A stretch of DNA of 64,000 nt from Liolophura sinensis (lineage: Eukaryota > Mollusca > Polyplacophora > Chitonida > Chitonidae), in the NCBI RefSeq assembly GCF_032854445.1, contig NC_088301.1, positions 57,174,512 to 57,238,511 on the forward strand, in the 5' to 3' direction. The notes under the pieces are model-generated. The model was not told where the DNA came from and did not search any database. It was given only the letters and a program-made list of their open reading frames with translations. The stretch's first letter is position 1, and each line of letters opens with the position of its first letter. Positions 53,001 through 63,605 of the stretch are shown here, piece by piece. The position numbers were made by a program, and so were the translations under genes.

Positions 53001-55789
53001 GACATATTGTTGATGCTGTCAAGTACCTGAGGGGATTAACAGTTTACAGTGTCTAATTCACATTCATGTTGAAGTTCTGAGAGAATGTGCTCCCTGTTCT
53101 TTCTAGATTGTCTTTACTAATGGCCTAAAGATATCTATAAACACTGATGTAGTTTACCTGTGATGTAGGTTGACATATTTCTTGTGTATTAGCTCTGTTA
53201 AAGTAGATAATCTGATTTCAATACTTACATGCACACCAGAACTCACTCCAGTTTCTTCCATTTTCATTCTTAAAGGCATATCTGTGGAAGTCATTAACAT
53301 CTGGGATGAATATATATATTTGTTATATTCATCTCAGTTAAGATAGTGGTAAACTTCCATGCGACATGTTTAACAAAGCTGTAAAGAATTGTTCCTTGTA
53401 TCTCAGGGGAGAATATTTCCTCTTGGTGTAATTCTACTCATTTCACTATTCAGTATATGAAATTTGGAAAGAGTGAGTGATGGTGTGTGTAGAAACCAGC
53501 TGATGATACCTAACTTTAAGTGTCTATGTAGTGTTTATAGTTTCTGTTACCTGTTGATTTGTTTTCCCCCTCTTCACCTCAAGGCCAAGTCGTATACTCT
53601 ATTGCATAATGATGACCTGGTAAGATCAGCTGTATCTAACATTTCGCTAATAACACAGACACACTCGTACTTCACTATAACTGTAAAATAACACACCACT
53701 TTTGTCAATCAGTGCTCAGGTGTGAGCATGTCACAGGTAATAATTAATGCGACAGACCACTAATACTAATCATTGTTTTGTTGAACTTAAACCTTTGATA
53801 ATGTTGTTATGATCAATGGACATTTAACACCGGCACTCACCTGTCTAAGTTTTGCACTGGCTCTAGAAGCCTGAAGAGATTCAATTGGGCTAATCAGTTT
53901 GCAGAACATGTGAGAGGAAATTCTTTGTGGAACATTTTTACCTCTAAGTGTCCTTTGGGAGGCAATATAGTACAGAGACAGAATTTAAGTTTATTGTGAT
54001 AATGTTCCAAAACATAAAAGAACAATCCACCTTGGAGTTATGAACTTGTAATTTTCTATTTCCTTGGTACTCAGATTTCTTAGATAATCTGTAAATAATA
54101 GATATATTTTGCAACCCAAATTAAATCATGAATGAAAATAGCTAATCTTACCAAATCATTGAAAGTATGTTTTATTTTCTAAAAAATGCACTTTAAAATT
54201 TAAATTTTGGTGGTGGGGCTTATAATCTTCAAGATGTTATGCAGTTTTTAAATCAAAATTGAACTCATTTTAAGCTTCCGTAATTAAAATGTGTCTATAT
54301 TATAGTTTGGGCACCTAGTAATTTTAATACTGTGGGTTTAAGGGTATCATGCCTAGTGATTTCCTTAGACTGGCCTCAACAGTCATGACACACTGTGTGG
54401 TGGGGCTCTGGGTATTATCACATATCACATGGTACATAACCTTCATCAGACTGACCTTGTACTAAACATCCAAGCACCTTCCACACGTTACTATTTATTC
54501 TGATGAAGAAAAAATATTCACTGTTGTGTTTTCATGTACATATTATGTTTGTTTATTTCATGATGGCCGATAAATGAGCATTGCGCATGTACCAGGAAGT
54601 AAATGTCAATTTTCTGAATATCCATCCTGTAAATATTTTATTAAAAAGTTTAATGTGATTGAGATGAATATATTTAATATTATGATTGTGTTTTTAAAAG
54701 CAAAGCCTCCCTGTCTAGGTTGATGTAAAAAATCAAATTTTAGATTTCTGCAGACATGTTCTAGTGAACAGTTTAATTTTTGTGGACCATGCCTGCTTAC
54801 TATCACCATATCTCCTGATGAAGCATGTACTGCTGTACTAGACTTCATGCATGTACATGTAGTACGCAGTCATAGCCCATAAGGCACATGTCATTGATGA
54901 TAGGACACGAAACTGCCGATGGCAGGCTGGGACATTGTGAGGCCTAGAGAACTGAAAAGCCTGTATTCGTGTGAACATTTTCGGCTCTAATCAGTACATC
55001 ATAGGTAACATAAAATATAGAGAGGTTTTGTAGGTTATAGATGTACATTTAGGTGATGCAGTCGTAAATTCATCCAGGCTCAAGAAAAAAATTCTTATAT
55101 TCTCATTCTTATATACACTTGTCTGTCTGAATAAAATAATGATAAAAATCATCCTGGTCTCACAAGTTGATATGTCGGTTGACCATGTAAGTCAGAGAAT
55201 TTAATGAAACGAGTACCAGTGTGTCCTGTCATCAAACATAACATGCCCGCCTTCAACTGTTTTGAACTGTTTTGAGTGTTTTGGCGTATGAAAATTGAAA
55301 CATGCATACCATTTTGAGTAATTTTTTTGGAGGCTGAATTTTGAAAAAGGCAGCCGTATAAATCTGGTATATATAATAAAACAATTTTTGAGGATTTCTG
55401 TTTTCTGGGAATACTGAGCAGATTTCAAAACTAGCAAACAAACTATTATTTATACACTGCAGTTGTACAAAATGTAGTGATCTAGGGAAATAAAAGATGC
55501 GTGCCATCAAAATGGTGAACATGTGAAGAAAAAAGTTTGTAAGTTTTCATATGCAGAAACATTTTGTATGTTTGTTTTGTATATCATGTTTGCAGTTGTC
55601 TGATTATGTTGATTTTTTTTACCCCCTAATTATGATAACCCTATTCCTGTGCTATATGGTGAGCAGCAAGACAGAGATATGCGATACATGGTAAGATTTA
55701 GGGATAAAATTTCCCCAGCCTCTCTAATGTGGATTTAATCAAAGATATAGAGTACACCACGTAATCAGCCAAAATGTGTGTACACGTGT

Positions 55790-55843
<54 letters not shown>

Positions 55844-58800
55844 ATTCCAAGCTCATTAAGGGATCTTGGTGTGTAGCTGATTATTCAGTTATACTTAGAA
55901 CTCCTGTAACATTGTAGGAATGTTGTGAGATTATAGTTCGTGTGACCTGTCCATGTGCATTTAGATTTGTGTCAGGAGGTGTTTAGTGTTGATCGTGACA
56001 GACTTTGACTGAAATGTTGTCTCTTATTGTGATAGAAAACATAGGTGCATCTATGTAGAAATTTGTAGTTACTTTAATATCTGGCATGAAATTCATAGTT
56101 TTGAAATTAATAAATCTTTGTGTGCTTTGGAAGATTGCTCTTTTCCTGTGTTCAACAGACACAAGTATGCATGTATGTCTACAAGCTTGTTTTTTTTTTA
56201 GTACATTAATAAATTAACCCAACTTCTCTTCAATGTTTTCAAATGCAATTAAAATTAAACAGTCCTTGAAGGTACTCTTGTGCAACAGTGCTCAGCCTTT
56301 AAGACTTGGCGTGGATGGAGCCACATAATTTGATTCCTTTGTGATTGAAAGTGCTTGTGTTTTTAGATCAACGAGTTAATAATTAACACAGTGGAGACAG
56401 AGAGACAGCGGTACTTTCTGGATAAGCTGGTGCCTCAAGGAAGACCGCTACTGTTTGTTGGTCCCACTGGGACTGGGAAGAGTGCTATCACAAACAGTTA
56501 CCTCCTGGATCTCCCTCGGGATAAATTTGGAATAAACAACATCAACTTCTCTGCCCAGACATCCGCGAATCAAACACAAGACATTATTTTCTCCAAGCTT
56601 GACAGGTACGCGAGGTTTCATCTTATTTCATCAAAGTGTAATTTTGATGTGATAGGAGAGTTGAATGACAAGGCCTAGCACACACGGACCACATTTGTTG
56701 TTGAAAACAGGATTTGCAGAACCCCGTGTCAGATGATCCAGAATATCAGTTACCTGCACACAAGCAACATTTGTTGTCCATTTTTGAAGATTCCAGTGGC
56801 AAAAGACGGTCAAATGACACATTCAGGTTCATGTCACCCCAAAAAGTTGTGTCACAGCTTCCATTTTGGATGTACTCACATGACATCCATAGAGGCTAAT
56901 TGGTAGATGTAGACAACAATATTCTCACAAGATCCGGATTGTCGGCATCAAGTGTTCCAAACTTAGGAATTCTTGTTGTGGTTACATGCGCACATGTAAA
57001 TTTTGAGGACTTTTTGTTGTCTTGATCAAGAAATTTCATTTGCAACAGCAAATTTTGTCTGTGTGGGCTGGGCTTTAGCAAACATTTTTGCCTAATTATA
57101 ATGATTTGATGTTGTAGCTGGAAACAAGAAGGTATTTAAGGTACATGTATATTTTCTAGAATGAGTTATAGTGAAGCCTATAAATATTTGAGCTATGTGC
57201 ACTCACCTGTACTCTTACCAGGAGGAAGAAAGGTGTGTATGGGCCACCCCCAGGTAAGAAGCAGTGTGTTTTTGTGGATGACCTGAACATGCCAGCTAAG
57301 GAGCGTTACGGGGCCCAGCCTCCCATAGAAATCCTGAGGCAGTGGATAGATCACGGCTACTGGTTTGACAGGTGAGGCTTGGTAGGAGCAGAATCCCCCA
57401 ACTGATAGTAGAGTATTGATAGCGTTATACGAAAAAGTTAATTTGATAAATAGGTTCTAATGGGTATGTATTTGATCTCTTGTTGAACAGACTTGTGGTA
57501 TTTGAATTAAGACAACTTTCATTGATCATTTCAAAAATTAATATCATTCTGATTGTGTGTGTCTGTGGTTGGAATGGTAAGTATTAAATAGTTTATTTGT
57601 CAGTTCATATCTCAGTTAATCTTACCTGGTTTTCTATTCAGGAAAGACACCAGCGTGCTGGAGCTGGTTGATGTGATCATGTTAGCTGCCATGGGACCCC
57701 CAGGTGGCGGAAGAAACACTGTCACTCCGAGATTCCTTCGGCACTTTAACATCATCGGAATTGAATCCTTCAGCGAGGAAACAATGAAGAACATATTTGC
57801 CCCAATCCTTGATTGGCATTTCTTGACTTATGAGACTGCTCAAAGAAGGTTTTCACGTGTAAGTACCTGTACATGTATTTGTCCCTAGTGAGTGAAATCT
57901 AGTACAGTGACTTCTTGCATCTGCATTTGCCAGTTAAGTATACTGAATATGAACTGAAGACAAGTATGTTACAGCTGTAATGTTAAAGTTAGTTTGATGA
58001 AAATATCTCCTACTTGTATCATGACAAATCATTTCTTCCAGATTATTGTTGCTGCCACAACTGAGATATACCAGAATGCCATCACAAATTTCCTTCCCAC
58101 ACCCTCCAAGTCCCATTACATCTTCAATCTGAGAGACTTCTCCAGGGTTGTACAGGTAAAGCCTTGATTTTTACAGGTGAAGCCTTGATTATGGTGACTT
58201 TCTAGGCCTGGAGGGTTCATTAATATTGTAATTTCTCAGTCTGTGTTCTGCTAATTAACTTTAATTCTGATGCAGCACATGTATGTGTAAAAGTCAAACA
58301 ATATGTCAAGAGTACATATATTGTGTTGTCATTGCCCAGAGATATAGCCACAGGTGTTAACTACTCCAAAGATCCTAGTAGCCTGTACCTGTACTGTCAT
58401 AATTAAGCTGTGCCTGGACTGATGTGGTTAAGTCTGATACATGAATTTCTTACATTTATTTGACTATGCTAGTGGCATTTGCATGTGTGTGTTTCCTCAG
58501 GGCTGCTTGCTGCTAAAGAAGGAGGTGGTGGAAGACGGTGTGGCAGGGTCCCAGAAGATCACACGCCTGTGGGTGCATGAGGTCTACAGGGTGTTCTATG
58601 ACAGGCTTGTGGACGATAACGACAGACAAACATTCTTCGGCCTTGTCAAGGTAAGAATGGGCTGTGTGTACCTCTGAATACATGTAGGAATCATGCTGTG
58701 GTGTTCTGGTCAAGGGTGCCCCTCTGTAGTATAATAATGTCTTTGTTTATTGAAGGTAACTGAGTCAGTTTACAAGGTAAATATTCTTTCCCAAGGCTGT

Positions 58801-61800
58801 CACAAAGTCAACAATACATAGAAACAAATTCTATGACATCACACACATAATTTATGATGTTCAATGTTTAACATGTGACACATTTACATTTTTGTACCAA
58901 AAAATATGTTATTCAATGATTGAATAACAATATGAACCTGCAAATGTTACAACCAGCCTGTGAGAAATGCTTTTTTTATTTTTGAGGGGATGCGTTAATT
59001 TGTTTTTGGTGACATAATGTTGTATCAGCCTAAGCTTACTGAGAGATTATGAACTGATTTTGGAGACTTGTCTTAGAATCTCTGTTGCAACCAGATATAA
59101 AGTGTTGTACTAAAGGAAAGTATGGACTTCCTCTGCCCAGACAAAAATACAAATATTTTAGATTTGTAAGTACAGTATTTCACCTAGAGTGGGTGTGTGA
59201 AAAGCGCATTTTCTGAAACATGTAAAGACCTTAAAATGATACAGTGATGTCAACACTTAAGTCAACACTTTGTTTTGATAAGCAATTTAATCACACTTCA
59301 CTAATAATATTCATTAGACTATATATCTAAAGTGACCCCATAAGGTGTATGAATCAGTTAGGATCAAGCAAAACAAGTCACCTGAAAAGTGCTAAACTTT
59401 AGTTGAAATACAGTATGGTGTATGTCACTATTGAGTTTTCATTTACTCTGTGTTTTCTTTTTGCAGCATGCAGTGGAGTCACAGTTCAAAGAGAAGATTA
59501 ATTCTGTGTTCGCTCATCTATGTGTCCCAGGAAAATCACTGAAAGACGACAACATTAGGAACCTGATGTTTGGAAATTACATGAAGTCTGTAGATGAAGA
59601 AAGGTTCTATGATGAAATCACAGACATGAATAGACTGAGAACGGTCAGTTCACTACAAGGATAACCACTCCACTGCTTTAATTCTTTATTTCAGACGTTA
59701 CAAGTGTCTAGTTGAGCTGAAATAAACACACACTTTTGTGTGCTAATTATGCTTCATGGTTTCTTTAAGTGTCTGCTTGTTAAATACCATCAATTGCCCA
59801 CAGGGAATTTCCATTCTTATGTGTTTCCAGTCTTTCCAGTCTTATGTGTATGTCCAGTCTTAGCCTCTGACAGGGGTTTTCATGCCACTGCGGTGTTTGT
59901 CTTTTATTTGCTGAGACACTGGTGTATGCCCAGCCTCTGACAGGGAATTTCCATGCCACTGAGGTGCTTGTCTTTTAGTTGTTGAGACACTGGTGGATGC
60001 CCAGCCCAAACGTCTGACAGAGAATTTCCATGCCACTGAGGTGCTTGTCTTTTATTTGCTGAGACACTGGTGTATGCCCAGCCTCTGACAGGGAATTTCC
60101 ATGTCACTGAGGTGCTTGTCTTTCAGTTGTTGAGACACTGGTGGATGCCCAGTCCCATCCTCTGACAGGGAATTTTCATGCCACTGAAGTGTTTTTCTTT
60201 CAATCGCTCAGACACAGGTGTATTTTGAGGACCAACTTTTGACAGGGAATTTTTCAAGATTCCCCTGCCTTCATCTAGGAGGCAGGGGATGGCAGTTGTT
60301 GGGCCATTGGATTTGTTTTGCATGAAGTTGCTTGATGATCACTTCCCTTTCATTACTACGGCATACATATTGAACTCCAATGTGAGATGTAATAATTTGC
60401 TGGTCAGATGTTTCAGACTGGTTATCAGTGGCATGGCTCATAACAGCCATTTATCCACGTGTGTGGTTTACACCGTGCACTCTCGTTTCCTCGGTTTCCT
60501 CTGGTTTCCTCTCATTTACTACTTTTTGTTTTCTTATAAGTTTAAATCAGCCAGTTGGAAACATGATTGAAATTCTGTACATATAGCTTGTAAAGACAGA
60601 AGTGTAATTAATTACCATGAGTGCACTGGTATGGTGTATTTTACACATTAAATGTATTTTGTTTTGTTTATTCACATTAAATCCAACAGGTTCATATAGA
60701 CCCATATAACAGTAGTACATTTATGTTTAACAGATATAGAACAAATAATTATGTATTTAGGTACATATTTAGGCATGTGTTCAGGAAATATGATTTTAAC
60801 AATAGATTATGATTTTACAGGTGGTTGAAGGATACTTAGAAGAGTACAATGTTATGACCAAAGCTCCGATGGATTTGGTGATGTTTGGATTTGCTATAGA
60901 GCACATCTCCCGCATCAGCCGGGTTCTCCTGCAGCCAAATGGACATTGTCTTCTTGTGGGTCAGTACAGGAAGTTTCCTCTTGCATATTACCTAAAGAAC
61001 CATTCATGGTTGAGGCTAACTTAAAAAGTGACTACAGAATAAAATTGAATAGGTGTGATATATTTTGGTACAGCAGAGTTAAGACTTATAGAACTCTGTC
61101 TTGATACATGATTGTTACACACTTGTTTAGGTTACAGAAACCGGAAGAGGCTGGGTTTCTCTACTGGTAATCCTGACTGTCATTGTAAACAGAATTCTTA
61201 AGGACAGTATTGATCAATCAAATAAATAAATTTTATGCTGGTAAAAGTTGACTGATGAGCTGCTGTGGCAGTTTTGGCTACCTGTACCATTGAAGTATTG
61301 TTAAATTTTATTTTTGACTCTCTTTTCAGGCATTGGTGGCAGTGGTCGGCAGAGTGCGTCGCGACTGGCAGCTTTCATATCAGACTTTGAGCTTTTCCAG
61401 ATTGAGATTACAAAGACTTACACTGTTCTGGACTGGAGAGATGATTTACGCAGGATGATGCGCCGGGCCGGCGATGAAGGAGTCTCCACTGTCTTTCTGT
61501 TCGGAGATCACCAGATTAAGGTCAGTTTCATCTCCTAATTAGGACAGAGAGGGTGTAGGTGTTCAGGCTATGTCAGTATTACTTACACTTTTTGAATGAT
61601 GGCTCCAAGAGAATCATCAAAAGTTGCTAGCAATAGATAATTGTACAAATGACAAATTGATGTCAATTTCGCTTGTTCATTGCATTTTCATGACAAATAT
61701 CATACAGACTCTCTGGTGAAATCAGTCAAAATTATGTAAAAAAATTTTTATATAATTTGCATTGGAAAGATACTGAACTCTTGGTTGGGTGCACAGTGAT

Positions 61801-63605
61801 TATTTCTTATCCAACTCACAGAGGTAGTGACAGGACAGATTATTGAAACAATTTGCCAACATAAAAATTGTGGTACAGATTGCCTTTATTTTTTGTTTAA
61901 ATCAACTCAGATAATGTTTTTCATGTGACTGTTCTCATTGTTTGGTTTTAGGATGTGTCTTTTTTGGAGGACATCAATATGATCCTGAATACAGGAGACA
62001 TTCCGAATCTGTACGACAATGAAGAGAGGCTGGAAATCATTGAACGAGTAACGACCCTCACACTTATTACTATGTTTTATCAAAGAAATGTTTTTATTAA
62101 TTAGCAATTGGTTTGAATTTAAAATATGTACTAATCATGAGAATGATCATAAATGATAAATAAAGAAACAAAGTTCTCATATTTCTTCAAAGGAATTTCC
62201 TATGACTGTAGCTCTGGACCAATGAACTTGACTATTACTAAAGTTTTATAAAATAGTTCCGGTGATGTGTTTGTTCACCAGCCCTCTTTATACTGTGTCT
62301 TATTTTATTTCATGGTGCTAGATGCAAATTGTAACTCAAAATGAGAGATCTAACTTGGAGATCACACCTCTGAACATGTATAACAAGTTCATAGAGCGTA
62401 TTCGGCGGAACCTTCACTTGGTGCTGGCATTTAGCCCTATCGGAGATGCCTTCAGGAACCGCCTACGAATGTTCCCCTCGCTCATCAACTGCTGCACTAT
62501 TGACTGGTTTCAGGTGGGTAATTTGAAATAAAACAGAGTTCGCACAGTCCTTGAAACTCCTTGAATTTCCTGGAAAAACAAAATTTTCTGTTTCAAGTAC
62601 TTCTGGAGAAAAATAAACATTCCTGCAAACTCCTTGAAAATTTTAATTTTGGGTGGAAGGAAATGTCAGATGTGTACATCATTCATTTTTCATTAAACCT
62701 TGATAAAATCTGAATTTGTTCAGCTAACCTTTCTAAAACAAATTAAAAATTTTTCTCAGGCAGTAGGCTGTATTATACATGGTCCAGTTTCTGTTACATA
62801 GCCTGTGCACATCCACACACGTTACTTAGGCTCTTAACAATAGATTTACCCTCTATGAATGAAGGTTTCATGCATTCATTCATTCATCCTTGTGTCTCAG
62901 GCATGGCCAGATGATGCTCTGGAGCTGGTGGCGCACAAGTTTCTGGATGATGTAGAGATGTCTGAGATAGTTCGGGAGGAAACTGTGGGCATGTGTCAGC
63001 ACTTCCACCAAAGTGTGCGTGCCCTTTCTGAAAGGTAACCCTCCACCAAGCCTGCCCCCTGGTGTGGTATAAGGCCATAGATAATCATCTTATGTGCTGA
63101 GAGAAAATGAACTAGTATATTTAGCACACAAAACCATTAGCAGAGTTATTCAGGGTACACAGTTTCATTTAAGACAGACAACTTGTAAAACATAAAACAG
63201 TGAGTTTTACAAGTTTTATAACTACAGTGTCTTGTAACAAGACACTATTAATTTTATACTTCTAAAGAATGGTACAAGGATTTAAAACTTCTTGTTAATC
63301 TAATATAATGAAATATATTCACTGTAAATGATTTTCAGAATGAACTGTTCATTGTGTTTATTAAATGACTAATTCATCTGTTTGTAAGTCTTAATCCTCG
63401 TCAGTTACCATCATCAATATTTGAATTAATATTTGTGCATAGGTATTTTGATTCGGTGAGGCGAGTGAACTATGTGACTCCCACGTCCTACCTGGAACTG
63501 ATTAAGACCTTCAAGAATCTGCTTGCCAAGAAACGGCTGGAGATTCTGACACTTAAGGACAGGTACTCTGTTGGCCTGGAGAAGCTGGAATTCTCAGAAC
63601 AGCAG
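19921..63605 (+). CDS. DNAH3: Axonemal inner-arm dynein heavy chain, DNAH3-like, 53 exons traced, 3' end beyond the window
   Basis: Motor subunit of a single-headed inner dynein arm of motile cilia and flagella; it hydrolyses ATP to slide doublet microtubules. I traced 53 exons, about 2816 codons; vertebrate DNAH3 is about 4100, so roughly two thirds is here. Splice phases agree from exon 2 to exon 53, with no stop or frameshift. AAA1-AAA4 P-loops are all present: GPAGTGKT (43253), GDPIGGKT (45833), GPTGTGKS (56460), GIGGSGRQ (split by the intron before 61330). The DNAH3 assignment rather than DNAH7 or DNAH12 rests on remembered similarity: the N-terminal SDSIANNYS block and the [13 protein letters not shown]...YDEITD block before AAA4. 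No DHC_N1-type long tail is present, as expected for this short-tailed class. Stalk, AAA5, AAA6 and C-terminal domain lie to the right of the window. Dynein call about 0.99; paralog call about 0.75. Confidence 0.95.
20026..21520. other. DNAH3-like intron after exon 1, left part
   Basis: Intronic AT-rich sequence without a recognised repeat. I looked for the missing small exon and found none convincing here. Confidence 0.5.
21533..21745 (-). mobile_element. 5'-truncated SINE family A with 12-bp target-site duplication
   Basis: On the plus strand a T run (reversed tail) is followed by TTGATTGGTGTTTTACGCCG, ACTCAAGAATATTTCACTTA, GACGGCGGCCAGCATTATGG and the middle region, and the copy stops at GCATTGGTGAGA, so the tRNA head is missing. 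TCCTGTCATTTG occurs on both sides (21521-21532 and 21746-21757). Truncation with a target-site duplication is what LINE-driven insertion leaves. Confidence 0.9.
22262..22475 (+). repeat. CRE-containing dispersed element, copy 2
   Basis: Ordered similarity to 16250-16465. It carries two TGACGTCA octamers, at 22378-22385 and 22425-22432, separated by about 40 bases. It lies within the long intron after dynein exon 1. Confidence 0.65.
22476..24260. other. DNAH3-like intron, nothing recognised
   Basis: AT-rich intronic sequence with only short chance open frames and no recognised repeat. Confidence 0.5.
24261..24359 (+). other. Candidate cryptic or alternative exon of DNAH3-like
   Basis: Strong acceptor (CTTTTTTCAG) and good donor (GTGAGA) bound a 99-base segment. 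Read in phase 0, as needed after exon 1, it ends exactly on a TAG stop. Read in the phase that joins exon 2 correctly it is fully open, contains an ATG at 24319, and gives [13 protein letters not shown] before the exon-2 sequence SEKPKILQR. It could be an alternative first coding exon, part of a chain with an unseen exon, or chance. Confidence 0.35.
24500..24720 (-). repeat. SINE family A fragments, two tails
   Basis: TTTGATTGGTGTTTTATGCG with CACTCATATGGCAGTGGCTG and GCATTATGGTGGGAGG marks one degraded copy (24500-24590). A second tail, AGGATTGGTGTTTAATGTTG, begins at 24669 and runs into the minisatellite. Confidence 0.65.
24898..25155 (+). mobile_element. SINE family A copy in the minisatellite (duplicate 1)
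   Basis: tRNA-like head GCTCAGTTGGTTAGTGCGCT, B-box region GTGAGTTTAAGTCCAGCTCA, body with CACCATAATGCTGGCCGCCA and tail AAAACACCAATCAAATAAAT repeated as (AAAT)n. Near full length. Confidence 0.9.
25431..25688 (+). mobile_element. SINE family A copy in the minisatellite (duplicate 2)
   Basis: Matches the copy at 24898-25155 base for base over all that I compared, offset by 533 bases, and has the same flanks on both sides. It arose by segmental duplication and not by a second insertion. Confidence 0.9.
29390..35710 (+). CDS. DNAH3: DNAH3-like exons 7-15: tail
   Basis: Exons: 29390-29528, 29900-30004, 30880-31010, 31655-31853, 32054-32272, 32593-32846, 33564-33768, 34176-34379, 35580-35710 (about 529 codons, codons 341-870). 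This is the helical tail that in inner-arm dyneins attaches to the arm base and light or intermediate chains (family knowledge). Recognisable stretches include [15 protein letters not shown] at the start, [20 protein letters not shown] in exon 10, and [17 protein letters not shown] in exon 14. All junctions keep phase. The intron at 30005-30879 holds a minisatellite. Confidence 0.9.
30080..30765 (+). repeat. Minisatellite of 'GTACCAGCTGGCTGGGTG' units
   Basis: About 700 bases of units built on GTGTACCAGCTGGCTGGGTG; the right half settles into a two-part unit of about 42 bases alternating GTACCAGCTGACTGGGTGAA and TGTACTAGTTGGCCAGGAGT. It lies in the intron between dynein exons 8 and 9. The open frame at 30012-30239 (minus) is a by-product. 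Confidence 0.9.
31210..31290 (+). repeat. SINE family A relic
   Basis: Contains TTTCCCCCACCATAATGTTG, GCTGCAAGTATAAGTGACAT and ATACTTGAGG, matching the 3' half of the family, strongly decayed, in the intron after exon 9. Confidence 0.5.
34380..35579. other. DNAH3-like intron 14, nothing recognised
   Basis: Intronic; a G-rich run (GGGGGGGCTGGGGTGGGG region near 35041) and short chance frames only. Confidence 0.4.
35945..41726 (+). CDS. DNAH3: DNAH3-like exons 16-25: linker (DHC_N2)
   Basis: Exons: 35945-36140, 37393-37587, 37865-38053, 38328-38456, 38596-38796, 39054-39193, 39684-39774, 40417-40484, 40869-41097, 41574-41726 (about 530 codons, codons 870-1400). The linker swings across the AAA ring to make the power stroke. 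Its most conserved part is unmistakable: [18 protein letters not shown] in exon 18, [20 protein letters not shown] in exon 21, and [20 protein letters not shown] across exons 23-24, then [20 protein letters not shown]. No residue is missing relative to the family. Confidence 0.95.
36665..36906 (+). repeat. 18-bp degenerate tandem repeat
   Basis: Units resemble GCTGAATGTGAGGATAAG, with about a dozen degenerate copies. A longer segment (GAATTTTGCTAAATTTGAGG... and ...AACTGAAAATAAGGC) recurs as a higher-order unit near 36740-36785 and 36860-36906. It lies in the intron between exons 16 and 17. Interruptions by stops show it is not coding. Confidence 0.8.
41160..41293 (-). repeat. SINE family A, 5'-truncated
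   Basis: TTTGATTGGTGTTTTACGCT, CTTATACGACGATGGCCAGC, ATTATGGTGGGAGGAAACCG and CCACGACCATACGCAGGTTG match the tail and middle of the family; the head half is missing. It lies in the intron after exon 24. Confidence 0.85.
41982..44754 (+). CDS. DNAH3: DNAH3-like exons 26-32: AAA1, main ATPase site
   Basis: Exons: 41982-42120, 42859-43057, 43207-43315, 43479-43598, 43822-43992, 44226-44363, 44611-44754 (about 340 codons). AAA1 drives motility. Visible signatures: [20 protein letters not shown] entering the domain, Walker A GPAGTGKT at codon about 1529, Walker [12 protein letters not shown] in exon 29, sensor-I region [20 protein letters not shown] in exon 30, and the [17 protein letters not shown] block in exon 31. 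All catalytic residues (Lys of Walker A, Asp-Glu of Walker B, Asn of sensor I) are present, so the site should be active. Confidence 0.98.
42365..42720 (+). mobile_element. Full-length SINE family B with tRNA-like head
   Basis: Head TGGCCTTATGGTTAGAAGGT (A-box like) and GGGATCAAACCTGGG (B-box like), then CAGCACTGAGAGGTTAGAGC, GTCAGTATAATGTGACTGGG, TGGGGTGTCATGTCTGGTGT and a tail with ATTGTTAAGTACAACA. It is the most complete copy of family B here, in the intron after exon 26. Confidence 0.85.
45225..48656 (+). CDS. DNAH3: DNAH3-like exons 33-39: AAA2
   Basis: Exons: 45225-45389, 45791-45925, 46464-46551, 46849-46979, 47510-47610, 48111-48225, 48523-48656 (about 290 codons, codons 1740-2030). 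The P-loop GDPIGGKT (codon about 1810) fits the GxPxGGKT form usual for AAA2, which binds ATP without hydrolysing it. Walker B region [20 protein letters not shown] lies in exon 36, followed by [10 protein letters not shown] and the [15 protein letters not shown] junction across exons 37-38. An earlier candidate acceptor for exon 37 (AG at 47495) was rejected: TTGTGCCTG from 47510 keeps the conserved Leu-Cys-Leu. Confidence 0.97.
46133..46310 (+). repeat. SINE family A, diverged, head missing
   Basis: CTCATGCTGGCTTTCTCTCC, CCTGCTGATGGTCATGGGTT, TCCCCCGGGGTATGCCCTGT and a decayed tail (GGCATAAAATCCCAATTCAA). In the intron after exon 34. Confidence 0.75.
47148..47400 (-). repeat. SINE family B copy, diverged
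   Basis: The plus strand shows ACTTAACAATTTTCCAGTCA, ACATCCCACTCACATTATAC, TGACTCCGGGTTAAACAGTC and AACCTCTCAGTGCTGAGCAC, the reverse of family B. In the intron after exon 36. Confidence 0.8.
48657..49401. other. DNAH3-like intron 39, nothing recognised
   Basis: AT-rich intron sequence without recognisable repeat or exon. Confidence 0.5.
49402..58650 (+). CDS. DNAH3: DNAH3-like exons 40-46: AAA3
   Basis: Exons: 49402-49653, 50702-50846, 56367-56605, 57222-57371, 57642-57858, 58042-58155, 58501-58650 (about 422 codons, codons 2030-2452). The region before the P-loop holds an acidic patch, [19 protein letters not shown], in exon 40. P-loop GPTGTGKS is at codon about 2194; then [36 protein letters not shown], Walker [20 protein letters not shown], and [20 protein letters not shown]. 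Exon 45-46 carries [19 protein letters not shown]. The intron between exons 41 and 42 is the longest traced after exon 2, 5.5 kb. Confidence 0.97.
49775..49862 (-). repeat. Inverted, diverged partial copy of the 114-bp repeat
   Basis: AATGGGAAACAATACT, GGCCCATGACCAAGATAGGC and GGGCCATCTGGATG are the reverse complement of the central part of the units at 50031-50598. It could pair with them in RNA or DNA. Confidence 0.8.
50031..50598 (+). repeat. Five-copy 114-bp tandem repeat
   Basis: Units start at 50031, 50145, 50259, 50373 and 50487, each exactly 114 bases apart, beginning TATCTTCCCTTGATTAGACA and including CTTATCTTGGTCATGGGCCG. Copies differ at only a few bases. As 114 is 3 x 38, one frame stays open for long stretches, but the array is inside the intron between dynein exons 40 and 41. 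Confidence 0.95.
50847..56366. other. Long DNAH3-like intron 41
   Basis: 5.5 kb of AT-rich intron with no recognised repeat other than the TG run near 55786. The flanking exons join in phase 0. I saw no coding segment. Confidence 0.6.
55786..55840. repeat. (TG)n microsatellite
   Basis: A nearly pure TG run of about 55 bases, with one TTTG interruption near its left end. Confidence 0.95.
59467..63605 (+). CDS. DNAH3: DNAH3-like exons 47-53: AAA4 and start of the stalk
   Basis: Exons: 59467-59643, 60821-60959, 61330-61520, 61952-62047, 62322-62513, 62901-63034, 63443-63605 (about 364 codons, codons 2452-2816). Exon 47 carries the [13 protein letters not shown] block used for the DNAH3 call. 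P-loop GIGGSGRQ is at codon about 2558, its first Gly codon split by the intron; Walker B region is [11 protein letters not shown] across exons 49-50. [20 protein letters not shown] and [20 protein letters not shown] follow. Exon 53 ends with [20 protein letters not shown] and [18 protein letters not shown], the first turn of stalk helix CC1. The next exon is outside the window; 63606-64000 is intron. Confidence 0.97.
59800..60265 (+). repeat. 70-77-bp minisatellite
   Basis: Six units beginning near CCTCTGACAGGGAATTTCCA at 59864, 59934, 60011, 60082, 60159 and 60236, each continuing TGCCACTGAGGTGCTTGTCT and GAGACACTGGTGTATGCCCA. Spacing is 70, 77, 71, 77 and 77. It lies in the intron between exons 47 and 48. 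Confidence 0.9.
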
